This document shows positions 1 to 7,058 of a stretch of 13,429 nt of DNA, piece after piece. Position 1 is the stretch's first letter, and every line of letters begins with the position of its first letter. The translations under genes and the position numbers were made by a program. The notes beneath the pieces were generated by a model. The model was not told where the DNA came from, ran no database searches, and saw only the letters and a list, made by a program, of their open reading frames with translations. Source of the stretch: Clostridiales bacterium UBA7044 (GTDB lineage: Bacteria; Bacillota; Clostridia; Oscillospirales; Oscillospiraceae); contig DLAP01000083.1 in NCBI GenBank assembly GCA_002493965.1, positions 19,437 through 32,865 on the forward strand. The letters are read 5' to 3'.

Positions 1-34
1 TGACAGCTTTCTTTGGAGACTTTTTCGACGGCCT

Positions 35-61
35 AAAACCTCCGGCTTAGCCGGAGGTTTT
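35..61 (-). terminator. Stem-loop terminator of the seven-gene minus-strand operon
   Basis: A perfect 12-bp inverted repeat (AAAACCTCCGGC at 35-46, GCCGGAGGTTTT at 50-61) with a 3-nt loop lies 28 bases beyond the stop of the last operon gene. Because the arms carry four A and four T at their outer ends, it can act in both directions. The U-run read from the minus strand is only four bases long, so it is a plausible but not ideal intrinsic terminator. Confidence 0.75.
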
Positions 62-89
62 GACTGGATATCAACAGCATGCAAGGAGG

Positions 90-758
90 TCAGGGGTCCT
101 GACGGAAAGATATGCTCTGCTGCAAAGCTTCCCGAATTACCTCCGCAACATGTTCTCCCAGAATTCGAAAACCGTCATCGGTCAGGTGAACATAGTCAGC
201 ATATTGATCCGCGTCCCAATTGCGCAGAAAGGCATATACGTCGTCTACCTGCACACCCAACGTATCCATGACATGTTTTGCGGCCTGATTATATCTGCTG
301 ATCTCCGCATTGTTTCGGGGATTCACTCCCATGATTCCGTTGGGATTGGCAGGGGAGGTGGTGGCAAAGATGATTTTCGCGTTGGGGAAATAGCGGCGCA
401 AACGGTGGCAGATTCTTTCGAGCATGGATGTGTACTGCTCCACGGAGTTCAGCGATTCCCCATCCCCATCCCAGTGAGCAATGTCCCAGTGGCCGTTGTT
501 CCAATAGATCAGCGACACAGCATCCGGGTCCGCAACCAGCGATTTCCAGGCGGAAAGGCTTGTGTAGGTATACTGGGTGTATCGGCAGTTCTCCTCGGGA
601 GATACCAAAAGCGCTTCCTTTTGCAGTATCCCTTGCGCATACGGAAGGAAGCCCATCCGAATGGAGTCGCCAATCAAAAAAACGATTTTCTGACCGTCGG
701 CGGCATTGGCAGGCGCCCCCGCTGCGCGGCGGCCTTCTTCCTCGTATACATGTGCCAT
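90..758 (-). CDS. SGNH/GDSL-type hydrolase
   Basis: A 222-residue protein, predicted to be cytoplasmic because no signal peptide is seen. It shows the SGNH hydrolase blocks: block I 'IGDSIRMG' with the nucleophile Ser32, an Asn block around Asn88 in 'WNNGHWD', and block V 'DYVHLTDDG' with Asp188 and His191 as the remaining triad members. The family hydrolyses esters, acyl or acetyl groups on small molecules or sugars; the substrate cannot be read from the sequence. The start at 758 has AAGGGATGG upstream and lies 14 bases after the stop of the FAD oxidoreductase gene, so it is the last gene of the operon. The N-terminal 20 residues before the first beta strand are low complexity (Glu/Ala/Gly). 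Family call is firm, role in the pathway is inferred. Confidence 0.88.
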   Translation of the reverse strand: MAHVYEEEGRRAAGAPANAADGQKIVFLIGDSIRMGFLPYAQGILQKEALLVSPEENCRYTQYTYTSLSAWKSLVADPDAVSLIYWNNGHWDIAHWDGDGESLNSVEQYTSMLERICHRLRRYFPNAKIIFATTSPANPNGIMGVNPRNNAEISRYNQAAKHVMDTLGVQVDDVYAFLRNWDADQYADYVHLTDDGFRILGEHVAEVIREALQQSISFRQDP

Positions 759-772
759 CGTTAAACCATCCC

Positions 773-2140
773 TTACCTTTCGGCGTATTCTTCCAGGAAC
801 ACACCATCCTTTTTCAGAGTGCCGCGCAGGAGATCCGTATCCAGTGCGTTCGCGGGCTGGCCAGTGCGGACGCTTTGGGCTGCGGCAGTTCCCGCCGCCT
901 GCCCGATGGCCATGACGATCGGCGTCACGCGAATGGCGGCGCAGGCCTCATGGGTGGTGCTGATGCACCGGCCTGCCACGATCAGATTCTCCACTTCCTG
1001 AGCAACCAGGGAGCGGTAAGGAATCGAATACCAGCTTCCCGGCTTCAGGAACCGGTGCTTCATGGCGGCTCCGTCGGGGGAATGGATGTCAATGGGATAT
1101 CCGCCCATGGCGACGGCATCGGGGAACATCCGATTTCCCAGAAGGTCCTCGGCGGTCAGCTTATAGCAGCCATTGATCTTCCGGCTTTCCCGGACGCCAA
1201 TGTTGGGGCCGGTGGTGACAATGCGGCAATTCTCAAATCCGGGGATGTGATTGCGCATGAACGCCACGATCTGATGGGCCTGCCTCCGCCCTTCAATCTC
1301 GGCTTCGGTGAGCTGGAAGGGATCAACCGCGGATTTGCGGATGACCCGGGACATATTCAGAATGAACTCTCCGGGATTGTTGGTTTCGAAGCAAAGCACC
1401 ATATCCCGGTCGATATCGAACTCTCCGCTCATCTTGGCAGCGTTAATGAGCGAATACGCGCCCTGAATGCCGGTCCTGGGGATCTGCTCCAGATGGTCAA
1501 AGGGAATGGTGGAGAGCATATCCTGGGGATTGGCCTTAACATATGCCATTACCTTTTCCCGGTCCACATTGGCGACTTTGACATTCATCGTCATGGGCTG
1601 CGCCAAATTATCCCCATCCCGGCCATAGACGCTGGATACGCCGGCGTGAGTGGCAAGGTCCGCATCCGCGCTGCAGTCCAGGAACACGTCCGCCGTCACG
1701 TCGAAGAAGCCGTTTTTGGAATAGAGGGTAGCTTTGGTGATTCTCCCGTTTTCCACGGTACAGCCGGTGTACACGGTATGGTAGAGCAGATGGACGCCGG
1801 CTTCCAGCGCCATGGTTTCCAGCACCAGCTTCATGCCCTCCGCGTCAAAGGGGGTGATGCTGCTGGCATAGCCCACAAAATCCTCCATGTGGCCGGGAGA
1901 TAAGCCCAGCTTCCGCAGCCTGCAGACAATTTCGTCCGGAATGCCGCGGACAACCTGGGTGTGCCCCGCATGATACGTCATCTGAGGACCGACACCGGCG
2001 CAGGTCAGCATTCCGCCCAAATAGCCGTTCTGCTCTGCCAGCAGGACATTTGCTCCCTGCCGGGCCGCGGCAATCGCGGCTACCGCACCGGCGGGACCGC
2101 CGCCGATGACCACAACATCATAATGCAGATTCCTTTTCAT
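773..2140 (-). CDS. FAD-dependent oxidoreductase (FAD_oxidored family)
   Basis: A 455-residue flavoprotein. The N-terminal Rossmann motif is 'DVVVIGGGPAG' (Gly13-Gly18), with the ribose-binding acid Glu36 at the end of the second strand. A second FAD segment 'DCSADADLATHAG' lies mid-protein, followed by the 'GVRESRKINGCYKLT' signature typical of this family. The C-terminal part 'VAGRCISTTHEACAAIRV' and 'GQAAGTAAA' closes the FAD site. I chose the start at 2140 because AAGGAG lies 7 bases upstream; a longer reading from 2185 would add 15 unlikely residues. The gene overlaps the end of the zincin-like gene by 23 bases, implying coupled translation. Members are often annotated only as FAD-dependent oxidoreductases; the substrate here is unknown but is probably an intermediate of the operon's pathway. 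Confidence 0.9.
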   Translation of the reverse strand: MKRNLHYDVVVIGGGPAGAVAAIAAARQGANVLLAEQNGYLGGMLTCAGVGPQMTYHAGHTQVVRGIPDEIVCRLRKLGLSPGHMEDFVGYASSITPFDAEGMKLVLETMALEAGVHLLYHTVYTGCTVENGRITKATLYSKNGFFDVTADVFLDCSADADLATHAGVSSVYGRDGDNLAQPMTMNVKVANVDREKVMAYVKANPQDMLSTIPFDHLEQIPRTGIQGAYSLINAAKMSGEFDIDRDMVLCFETNNPGEFILNMSRVIRKSAVDPFQLTEAEIEGRRQAHQIVAFMRNHIPGFENCRIVTTGPNIGVRESRKINGCYKLTAEDLLGNRMFPDAVAMGGYPIDIHSPDGAAMKHRFLKPGSWYSIPYRSLVAQEVENLIVAGRCISTTHEACAAIRVTPIVMAIGQAAGTAAAQSVRTGQPANALDTDLLRGTLKKDGVFLEEYAER

Positions 2141-2693
2141 TTTCCGTCTCCTTCCGCCGCCACAAGTCGTAATAGGTTCTTGCAAATGCGTGGGCGCCGA
2201 TTTCGGACAGAGCCCGAATTCCGGTCTTTCCCAGCTTCAATGGTCCAATCTGTACCATGGGCACCAGATAATCCCTGCTGGTCAGTCCTAGCTCGTTGAC
2301 CTCCAGGAAGTGAAAATACTCATGGCTGAGAATCAGATTGGCTGCCTGCGCGTACTCCAGTCCGTTTTGCTCTGCCCACAGGCCAATAGATCTCGTATAC
2401 AGATTGATACATTTCTGCCCGGAAACATAATCGCTGAAATAGCGCTGGCCGCCCACCACATAGTCGGTTTGCTTTTCCAAGAGCTTCAGCCCACTTTTAC
2501 GAGCAATGGTATGAAAGTCGAAGACTCCGTTTTCGCGCTGAAACACCATATTCGCCGCGCGGCATCCCTTTTGCCAGGCTTTTTCCACAATGGCCGCACG
2601 GTCGGTTTCTGCTATTTTGGCATAACACAGGTCATAGGTCAGCTCTTGATCAGCCAGCTCACGACCAGGAAAGGGGAACCGGAATTCTTCCAT
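2118..2693 (-). CDS. Small HExxH zincin-like protein (ImmA/IrrE-like)
   Basis: A 191-residue protein with a zinc-protease-type motif 'LSHEYFHFLE' (His124, Glu125, His128) and a downstream 'SEIGAHAFA' segment whose Glu164 (or His168) could be the third metal ligand. This layout resembles compact zincins of the ImmA/IrrE type, but the first 110 residues are not a recognised domain, there is no HTH, and there is no signal peptide. GGAGG lies 5 bases before the start. It sits 14 bases after the HyuA gene and overlaps the FAD oxidoreductase gene by 23 bases, so it is embedded in the catabolic operon. A possible role is maturation or turnover of an operon enzyme or removal of a repressor, or a non-proteolytic metal hydrolase acting on the substrate. 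The zinc-site assignment is good; the function is not known. Confidence 0.8.
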   Translation of the reverse strand: MEEFRFPFPGRELADQELTYDLCYAKIAETDRAAIVEKAWQKGCRAANMVFQRENGVFDFHTIARKSGLKLLEKQTDYVVGGQRYFSDYVSGQKCINLYTRSIGLWAEQNGLEYAQAANLILSHEYFHFLEVNELGLTSRDYLVPMVQIGPLKLGKTGIRALSEIGAHAFARTYYDLWRRKETENEKESAL

Positions 2694-2707
2694 AATTGCC
2701 TCCAGAT

Positions 2708-4858
2708 TTACGCATCTACACGTTTGGTCGCCGCCAGGATCAAGGGCTCCTCTTTCCGGCAGCCGGCCAGTTCTACGCTGCCCAGGCTTACGATCTGCTC
2801 GGGGCTCTGCATGCCGGACAGGTCGATGATTCGCTTGCCCAGAACCACATACACATTGGGCAGGTTGGTGCCGCCGTCGTTGTACTCCGTCAGCTCCTCC
2901 AGAATCCAGCTCAAATCCTGTTCCCAGGTGCCGACAGTGGTTTGCCGTACCCAGGCGTTATTCTTTTGCAGGCGGATCACGCCTTCCTCGTCAATCAGGC
3001 GCAGGGGATGGGTAGCCTTTTTTACCAGACCGAACATCTTTTTTTCTACCTTGTCATACTGGACAGCCCACATCACACCGTTTTCAGCGCTGACATGCAG
3101 CTTGTCCTTGGCAGCATCCAGGTTTTCCGCCACAGTTTCCAGCAGTTCTTCCATGGTAAGCTTCCGGTTGAGACGGTCCTTGCTGCGCATTTCCGTAGCG
3201 CCCACGGCGATGGCCCGGACAATGTTGCGCTGGGTATCCACCTCCACGCTGACTTCCACCGTGCCGGGAGCCGCGCCATTCTGGATGGCCTTCAATTCCG
3301 CTTCCCGGCGGACGCTGATAATGTCCTCCTCGGTGGGATTGGTAACACTGCGCTCCACCATATCCCGCACCATGGCAAGGGCTACGCCGATGGTGGAAAT
3401 GACCGGTGCGTTTTTGGCAATTTTGGACTTATGTCCCATGGTCTGGGCAAGATGGGGAACCACTGTGGCCGCGCCGCCGCCGCCGCCCACGAACACGGTG
3501 TGCTTGGGGTCCATGTCATAATCCTTAATCAGCTGGGCGGCAACCTTGCTGTTCTTTGCGGCTGCAAAGGCGAGCACCTTTCTTGCTGCCTCTTCTACGC
3601 TGCAGCCCATGTTATCTGCCAGAGGCTGCCAGGCTTTGCGGGCTGCTTCCACATTGCCGTAAGCATAGTCCTCGGGATGAACGTAACCCGCGATATTCGC
3701 CGCGCCCGCCATGGTCAGGGCCACCCGAACTCCGTTCGCGCACACAATGCAGGCATACTCCGGATCGCTGGCCATGGGGCGGACAGATTCCAGTTTTGGC
3801 TCCACAATTTTCTCAGCAGGGGTGTACACTTCGTATTCCAGTCCCGCAATATGGGCGCTTCTCGGTCCGGTGTTTACGGCCTTTCCGTTTTTGATCTCTA
3901 CCATGCTGCCGCCGCCGATGCCCACAGTCCGGACATCCAGGCTGTTCAGATAGGTTTTGTGTCCGCCGACCTCCGCATAGCGGATCATAACCTTGCCGTC
4001 TTTTACGCAGGAAATATCCGTGGAGGTTCCGCCGACCTCGAAGAAAATGCCGTCAGTCAGCTTTTCATACATCAGCGCGCCGGCAACACCGGCTGCGGGG
4101 CCGGAGAGAATCGTCAGAATTGGGCGGTTGCGCACCTCGTCCACCGTCATGACGCCGCCGTCGCAGCGCATGACCATCAGGGGACTTTCAATGTCGGCAG
4201 CCTTAATGCTCTCATCGGTCATGGTTGCTGCTTCCAGCATTTTCGGCATAATGCTGGCATTTACCACGGCGGTTCTGGTTCTGATTTTCAGGCCATACAG
4301 CTTGGAAATGTCATTGGTGGCAGTGCCGGGCAGGGACATTTCCTTGCACAGCTCTACCGTGCGGTTTTCGCGGGCGGGGTCATCCACGCTGAAGGCCTCG
4401 GCCGCTACAAAGCTGGTGCAGCCCTGCTTTTTCAGGCTGTCCAGAGCCTCACGGATGGCGCTGTCAATGTCAGCCGCCGCGGTATCCACATAGGCGTTGT
4501 CCGACTCCAAAAATTTTCCGGGGGCCAGCTCAATATTGCCGATGGTGGTGTCGCCCTTACTCTTGACACCCTGCAGGCCCTGACCCAGGGTAACGACGCC
4601 GACCTTCGCAACGTCGCCTTCCAGCAATGCGTTGGTAGCCTGGGTAGTGCCGTGGGCGATAAACGTAACATCCTCCGGCGCAATGCGGCACTGCTCCATC
4701 ACCTTGTGCAGCACCTGGACAATGCCGGCGGCAACGCCCTCCTTTGCGTTATGGGTGGTAGGGGTTTTGACAACGCCGATCAATTCATAAGTGTCGTTAT
4801 CAATGGCGACAGCATCCGTAAATGTGCCGCCCACATCAATGCCAATACGAACTTTCAT
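2708..4858 (-). CDS. HyuA-type hydantoinase/oxoprolinase family protein
   Basis: A 716-residue protein, the usual length for HyuA (N-methylhydantoinase A, acetone carboxylase beta and 5-oxoprolinase N-half relatives). Residues 1-180 are the N-terminal domain with phosphate-1 motif 'GIDVGGTFTDAV' (Asp8) and 'AHGTTQATNALLEG'. Residues 200-500 are the main ATP-binding fold: 'LSGPAAGVAGAL', then 'FFEVGGTSTDIS', 'VRTVGIGGGSM', and a glycine-rich 'VFVGGGGGAA'. Two points are unusual: Glu274 replaces the Asp of the common DMGGTSTD motif, and 'GPRSAHIAGLEYEVY' stands where many relatives have a GADPGPACYG-type motif. The last 115 residues look unfamiliar. Family members use ATP to activate an amide or carbonyl for hydrolysis or carboxylation, normally with HyuB, which is absent here. 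GGAGG lies 7 bases before the start. Confidence 0.9.
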   Translation of the reverse strand: MKVRIGIDVGGTFTDAVAIDNDTYELIGVVKTPTTHNAKEGVAAGIVQVLHKVMEQCRIAPEDVTFIAHGTTQATNALLEGDVAKVGVVTLGQGLQGVKSKGDTTIGNIELAPGKFLESDNAYVDTAAADIDSAIREALDSLKKQGCTSFVAAEAFSVDDPARENRTVELCKEMSLPGTATNDISKLYGLKIRTRTAVVNASIMPKMLEAATMTDESIKAADIESPLMVMRCDGGVMTVDEVRNRPILTILSGPAAGVAGALMYEKLTDGIFFEVGGTSTDISCVKDGKVMIRYAEVGGHKTYLNSLDVRTVGIGGGSMVEIKNGKAVNTGPRSAHIAGLEYEVYTPAEKIVEPKLESVRPMASDPEYACIVCANGVRVALTMAGAANIAGYVHPEDYAYGNVEAARKAWQPLADNMGCSVEEAARKVLAFAAAKNSKVAAQLIKDYDMDPKHTVFVGGGGGAATVVPHLAQTMGHKSKIAKNAPVISTIGVALAMVRDMVERSVTNPTEEDIISVRREAELKAIQNGAAPGTVEVSVEVDTQRNIVRAIAVGATEMRSKDRLNRKLTMEELLETVAENLDAAKDKLHVSAENGVMWAVQYDKVEKKMFGLVKKATHPLRLIDEEGVIRLQKNNAWVRQTTVGTWEQDLSWILEELTEYNDGGTNLPNVYVVLGKRIIDLSGMQSPEQIVSLGSVELAGCRKEEPLILAATKRVDA

Positions 4859-4892
4859 GGTGAAACCTCCAATTAAAATTTGTTCTGATCTC

Positions 4893-4910
4893 AGGCTTCA
4901 ATAGAAGCCT
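4893..4910 (-). other. Small hairpin in the leader of the HyuA gene
   Basis: A perfect 7-bp stem (AGGCTTC / GAAGCCT) with a 4-base loop lies 35 bases upstream of the HyuA start, between the larger stem at 4937-4964 and the ribosome binding site. It has no U-run and is therefore more likely an mRNA stability or translation element than a terminator. Its role is unproven. Confidence 0.4.
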
Positions 4911-4936
4911 TTCTTCCATTCAAGCCAAAGATCAGG

Positions 4937-4964
4937 TCGGGGCGCCTCTTGCGAGGCACCCCGA
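4937..4964 (-). other. GC-rich intercistronic hairpin between permease and HyuA genes
   Basis: A 12-bp stem with a GCAA tetraloop on the minus strand starts 9 bases after the permease stop. On the minus-strand RNA the single mismatch of the DNA palindrome becomes a U-G wobble, so the structure is complete only in the direction of transcription. No U-run follows, so full termination is unlikely. It may protect the permease message from 3' degradation or cause partial termination. Confidence 0.55.
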
Positions 4965-4972
4965 ATCGGGAA

Positions 4973-6274
4973 TCAGAAGTACAGGAAGGCGCTGACAACC
5001 ACGCCGACAACGGCAACCGCCCACAGGTAGGGCAGCAGCTTCTTGGTGATGCCGTTCACATCCACCTCAGCGAAGTTGGCGGTCCAAACGTTTTGGGTGT
5101 TGGTGGGGTCGCCGCAGCCCTGGATACGCTCGGCAGCCAGGAACGCGCCCATAACAGCCAGAGGAGACAGAGTGCCTAGGCCGATCACCAGAGCAGCAAT
5201 GCCGGAGCCAAGGCCAAACAGGTTCATGGGGCCGCGATACAGGGACAGGGGTGCCAGCAGGGAGAAGAAAATGATGTAGCCGATTCTGCCGGAGGGAACA
5301 ACTGCCAGCAGGAAGGGATTCAGAACGGACTTGACCATGGAATGGGTCACAGCCAGATACAGGATACCAATGCCGATCATGAGAATGATGGCAGGGCCGC
5401 CATCGGTAATGCCGTCATAGCAGGTCTTGACCAGAGTGTTCATAGCCTTGGAGAAGCTCTTGGCAGTGCAGACAAGAATCCAGATGATGCCGGCAATGAA
5501 CGCGGGGCAGACAGGAACCTTAAATACAGCAACCAGGATAATGGGGATCAGGGGGGTCAGCATAGCCAGGCCGCCGCGAACGCCGGTGAGCTGCTTGGTG
5601 GGCTGAACGTCGCCGGCAGGGGCGGAGAAGGCGAACTTCACGCCATTGCGCTTAAACTCAACGAATACCAGAATCAGGGTTGCAGCGGCAGTGGCAACCA
5701 GCATGTAGATTTCAAAGCCCTTGATCTGCTCGATTTCCAGGCTGAAAATGCTGGAGAAGGTCTTCCAGTTGGCGATGTTGAAGGTCAGACCGCAGGTGAA
5801 GGCCATCAGGAAAATGCAGGCTGCGCTCATAGCGGGAACGCCCACAGAAATCAGAATGGGCAGCACAATGGAGCCGACCATGATGATGGAACCCAGACCG
5901 CTCAGAGTGGTGAACAGAACAGCACAGGCAACGACCATAATCAGGGTGACGATCAGGGGGCGGTCACCGCCCAGCTCGGCGCTCTTCTTAATGATGTTTT
6001 CGGTAACGCCGGTTTTGTTCATCAGCTGTCCCAGCCATGCGCCGAAGATAACAGCCATAATCGCGCTGCCCATACGGACAGTGCCGGCTTCCACGACGGT
6101 CTGGAGCCAACCGATGTTATTTCCGTCGGCATCGACGCCAACAGCGGGGACTCCGGCAATGATGCAGATGACAACAGCCATCAGCGGCAGAGCCAGGAGG
6201 GTGGGGATCTTCTTTGTCATCATAAGTGCCGCGATGATGACAAAGGCTACAATGATCAGGGTACCTTGCAACAT
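4973..6274 (-). CDS. Organic-anion permease of the ion transporter (IT) superfamily, GntP/CitM/DcuC-like
   Basis: A 433-residue, very hydrophobic membrane protein with roughly 11-12 predicted membrane segments in two halves separated by a charged central loop at residues 206-236 (contains 'EFKRNGVKF' and 'PTKQ'). The size, the split-half layout, the early 'TKKIPTLLALPLMA' segment and the re-entrant-like 'GLGSII' and 'YRGPMNLFG' stretches fit the IT superfamily of carboxylate and sugar-acid carriers; the precise subfamily is uncertain. A late 'GCGDPTNTQN' motif could be part of the substrate site. AAGGAG lies 8 bases before the start. As the only transporter in the operon, it presumably imports the compound processed by the HyuA, FAD and SGNH enzymes, using an ion gradient. 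A gap of 114 bases with two hairpins separates it from the HyuA gene. Confidence 0.8.
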   Translation of the reverse strand: MLQGTLIIVAFVIIAALMMTKKIPTLLALPLMAVVICIIAGVPAVGVDADGNNIGWLQTVVEAGTVRMGSAIMAVIFGAWLGQLMNKTGVTENIIKKSAELGGDRPLIVTLIMVVACAVLFTTLSGLGSIIMVGSIVLPILISVGVPAMSAACIFLMAFTCGLTFNIANWKTFSSIFSLEIEQIKGFEIYMLVATAAATLILVFVEFKRNGVKFAFSAPAGDVQPTKQLTGVRGGLAMLTPLIPIILVAVFKVPVCPAFIAGIIWILVCTAKSFSKAMNTLVKTCYDGITDGGPAIILMIGIGILYLAVTHSMVKSVLNPFLLAVVPSGRIGYIIFFSLLAPLSLYRGPMNLFGLGSGIAALVIGLGTLSPLAVMGAFLAAERIQGCGDPTNTQNVWTANFAEVDVNGITKKLLPYLWAVAVVGVVVSAFLYF

Positions 6275-6297
6275 AGAATCTTCTCCTTCTTTAATCT

Positions 6298-6334
6298 GGG
6301 CTTGCGCCCGGTTTATTTACAACCGCTTTCGCGG
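6298..6334 (-). other. Two short GNRA-loop hairpins in front of the permease gene
   Basis: Read on the minus strand, the 71-base gap between the TIM-barrel gene and the permease gene carries CCGC-GAAA-GCGG (6334-6323) and GGGC-GCAA-GCCC (6309-6298). Both are 4-bp stems closed by GNRA tetraloops, placed 24-60 bases upstream of the permease start. They are short, so the claim is only that they can fold. Confidence 0.35.
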
Positions 6335-6345
6335 AAGCTACGGAT

Positions 6346-7041
6346 TTATATGCCCTCTACGGCCTCGCGGAAGGCGGCGGTGGCGGCGCGAACCTGCTGC
6401 GCGTCGGGTTCCTTGCCCATGACGATGGCGCCGATCATAACAGCCTTGCAGCCGGCCTGATACAGATGCTTGACCTCGGAGGGCTTGATTTTGCGCTGGG
6501 TGGGAATCAGGCAGGGCTTGCCGGTTTTTGCGGCAATATCACTGTAGCGCAGGATGTCCGCATAGCAAAGGTCAGTCCCGTAATTTTCACCCGGCTGGAC
6601 AGAGCATTCCAGCACATCGATGGAAGAATTGTGGACGGCATCCAGGGTGTTCTGGGTATAGGTGGAGTCAATTGCCACCATTTTGGTCAGAACCGTGCTC
6701 TCCATCATGTGGCAGGGGAGGTGATGGCTGTAAGCGCTGAAGAATCCCAACCCCATCTTCTCCAGTTCCAGCCGCTCTTCGGCGTTGATAAACGCGTCCG
6801 CGCCGCCGGGAACCAGACCTACGGGAATATCGCCGCACAGGGCGATCAGTTCCCGCAGAAAATCGCGGTTTTCGGCATAGGTGCCGAAGGTATGCCCGCT
6901 GGCCCTGTGCCACACATTGCAGTGCACCTTGACTGCCTGGGCGCCGCCTTCAATGGCCGCCTTTGCCAGTTCCAGGTTGTTGGAGGGCAGGCTGACCACC
7001 AGGCTGAATTTGTTGTGTTCAATGATCTGTTTGAATTTCAT
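6346..7041 (-). CDS. Orphan TIM-barrel protein with phosphate-binding-type C-terminus
   Basis: A 231-residue protein with the alternating beta-alpha pattern of a ribulose-phosphate-binding-type barrel: 'FSLVVSLPSN', 'AQAVKVHCNVWH', 'IPVGLVPGG', 'GFFSAYSHHLP', 'KMVAIDSTY', 'IDVLECSV', 'KPCLIPTQRKIKPSEV' and 'CKAVMIGAIVMG'. The last two strands match the place where NanE, HisA and related barrels bind phosphate, but I do not recognise the exact family. Polar residues likely to line the site include Lys38, His40, the Asp of 'AIDSTY' and the Glu of 'LECSV'. I chose the start at 7041 because AAGGAGG lies 5 bases upstream; a TTG at 7062 would be too early. It is the second operon gene, 17 bases after the repressor. 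An epimerase, aldolase or isomerase role is possible. Confidence 0.78.
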   Translation of the reverse strand: MKFKQIIEHNKFSLVVSLPSNNLELAKAAIEGGAQAVKVHCNVWHRASGHTFGTYAENRDFLRELIALCGDIPVGLVPGGADAFINAEERLELEKMGLGFFSAYSHHLPCHMMESTVLTKMVAIDSTYTQNTLDAVHNSSIDVLECSVQPGENYGTDLCYADILRYSDIAAKTGKPCLIPTQRKIKPSEVKHLYQAGCKAVMIGAIVMGKEPDAQQVRAATAAFREAVEGI

Positions 7042-7058
7042 ATTTTCCTCCTTAGCTG

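Noticed and set aside
1..34. Stretch containing GACTTTTTCGACGGCC, similar to short repeats seen near genes in Oscillospiraceae
   Set aside because: Only one copy is visible and the window edge cuts the context, so no repeat can be claimed.
428..1903. A 491-codon plus-strand frame across the SGNH and FAD oxidoreductase genes
   Set aside because: It is antisense to two genes with clear motifs and ribosome sites and shows no domain of its own.
2696..4876. A 726-codon plus-strand open frame opposite the HyuA gene
   Set aside because: It is the antisense shadow of a well-supported HyuA gene; its product is rich in His, Ala and Gly with no recognisable domain.
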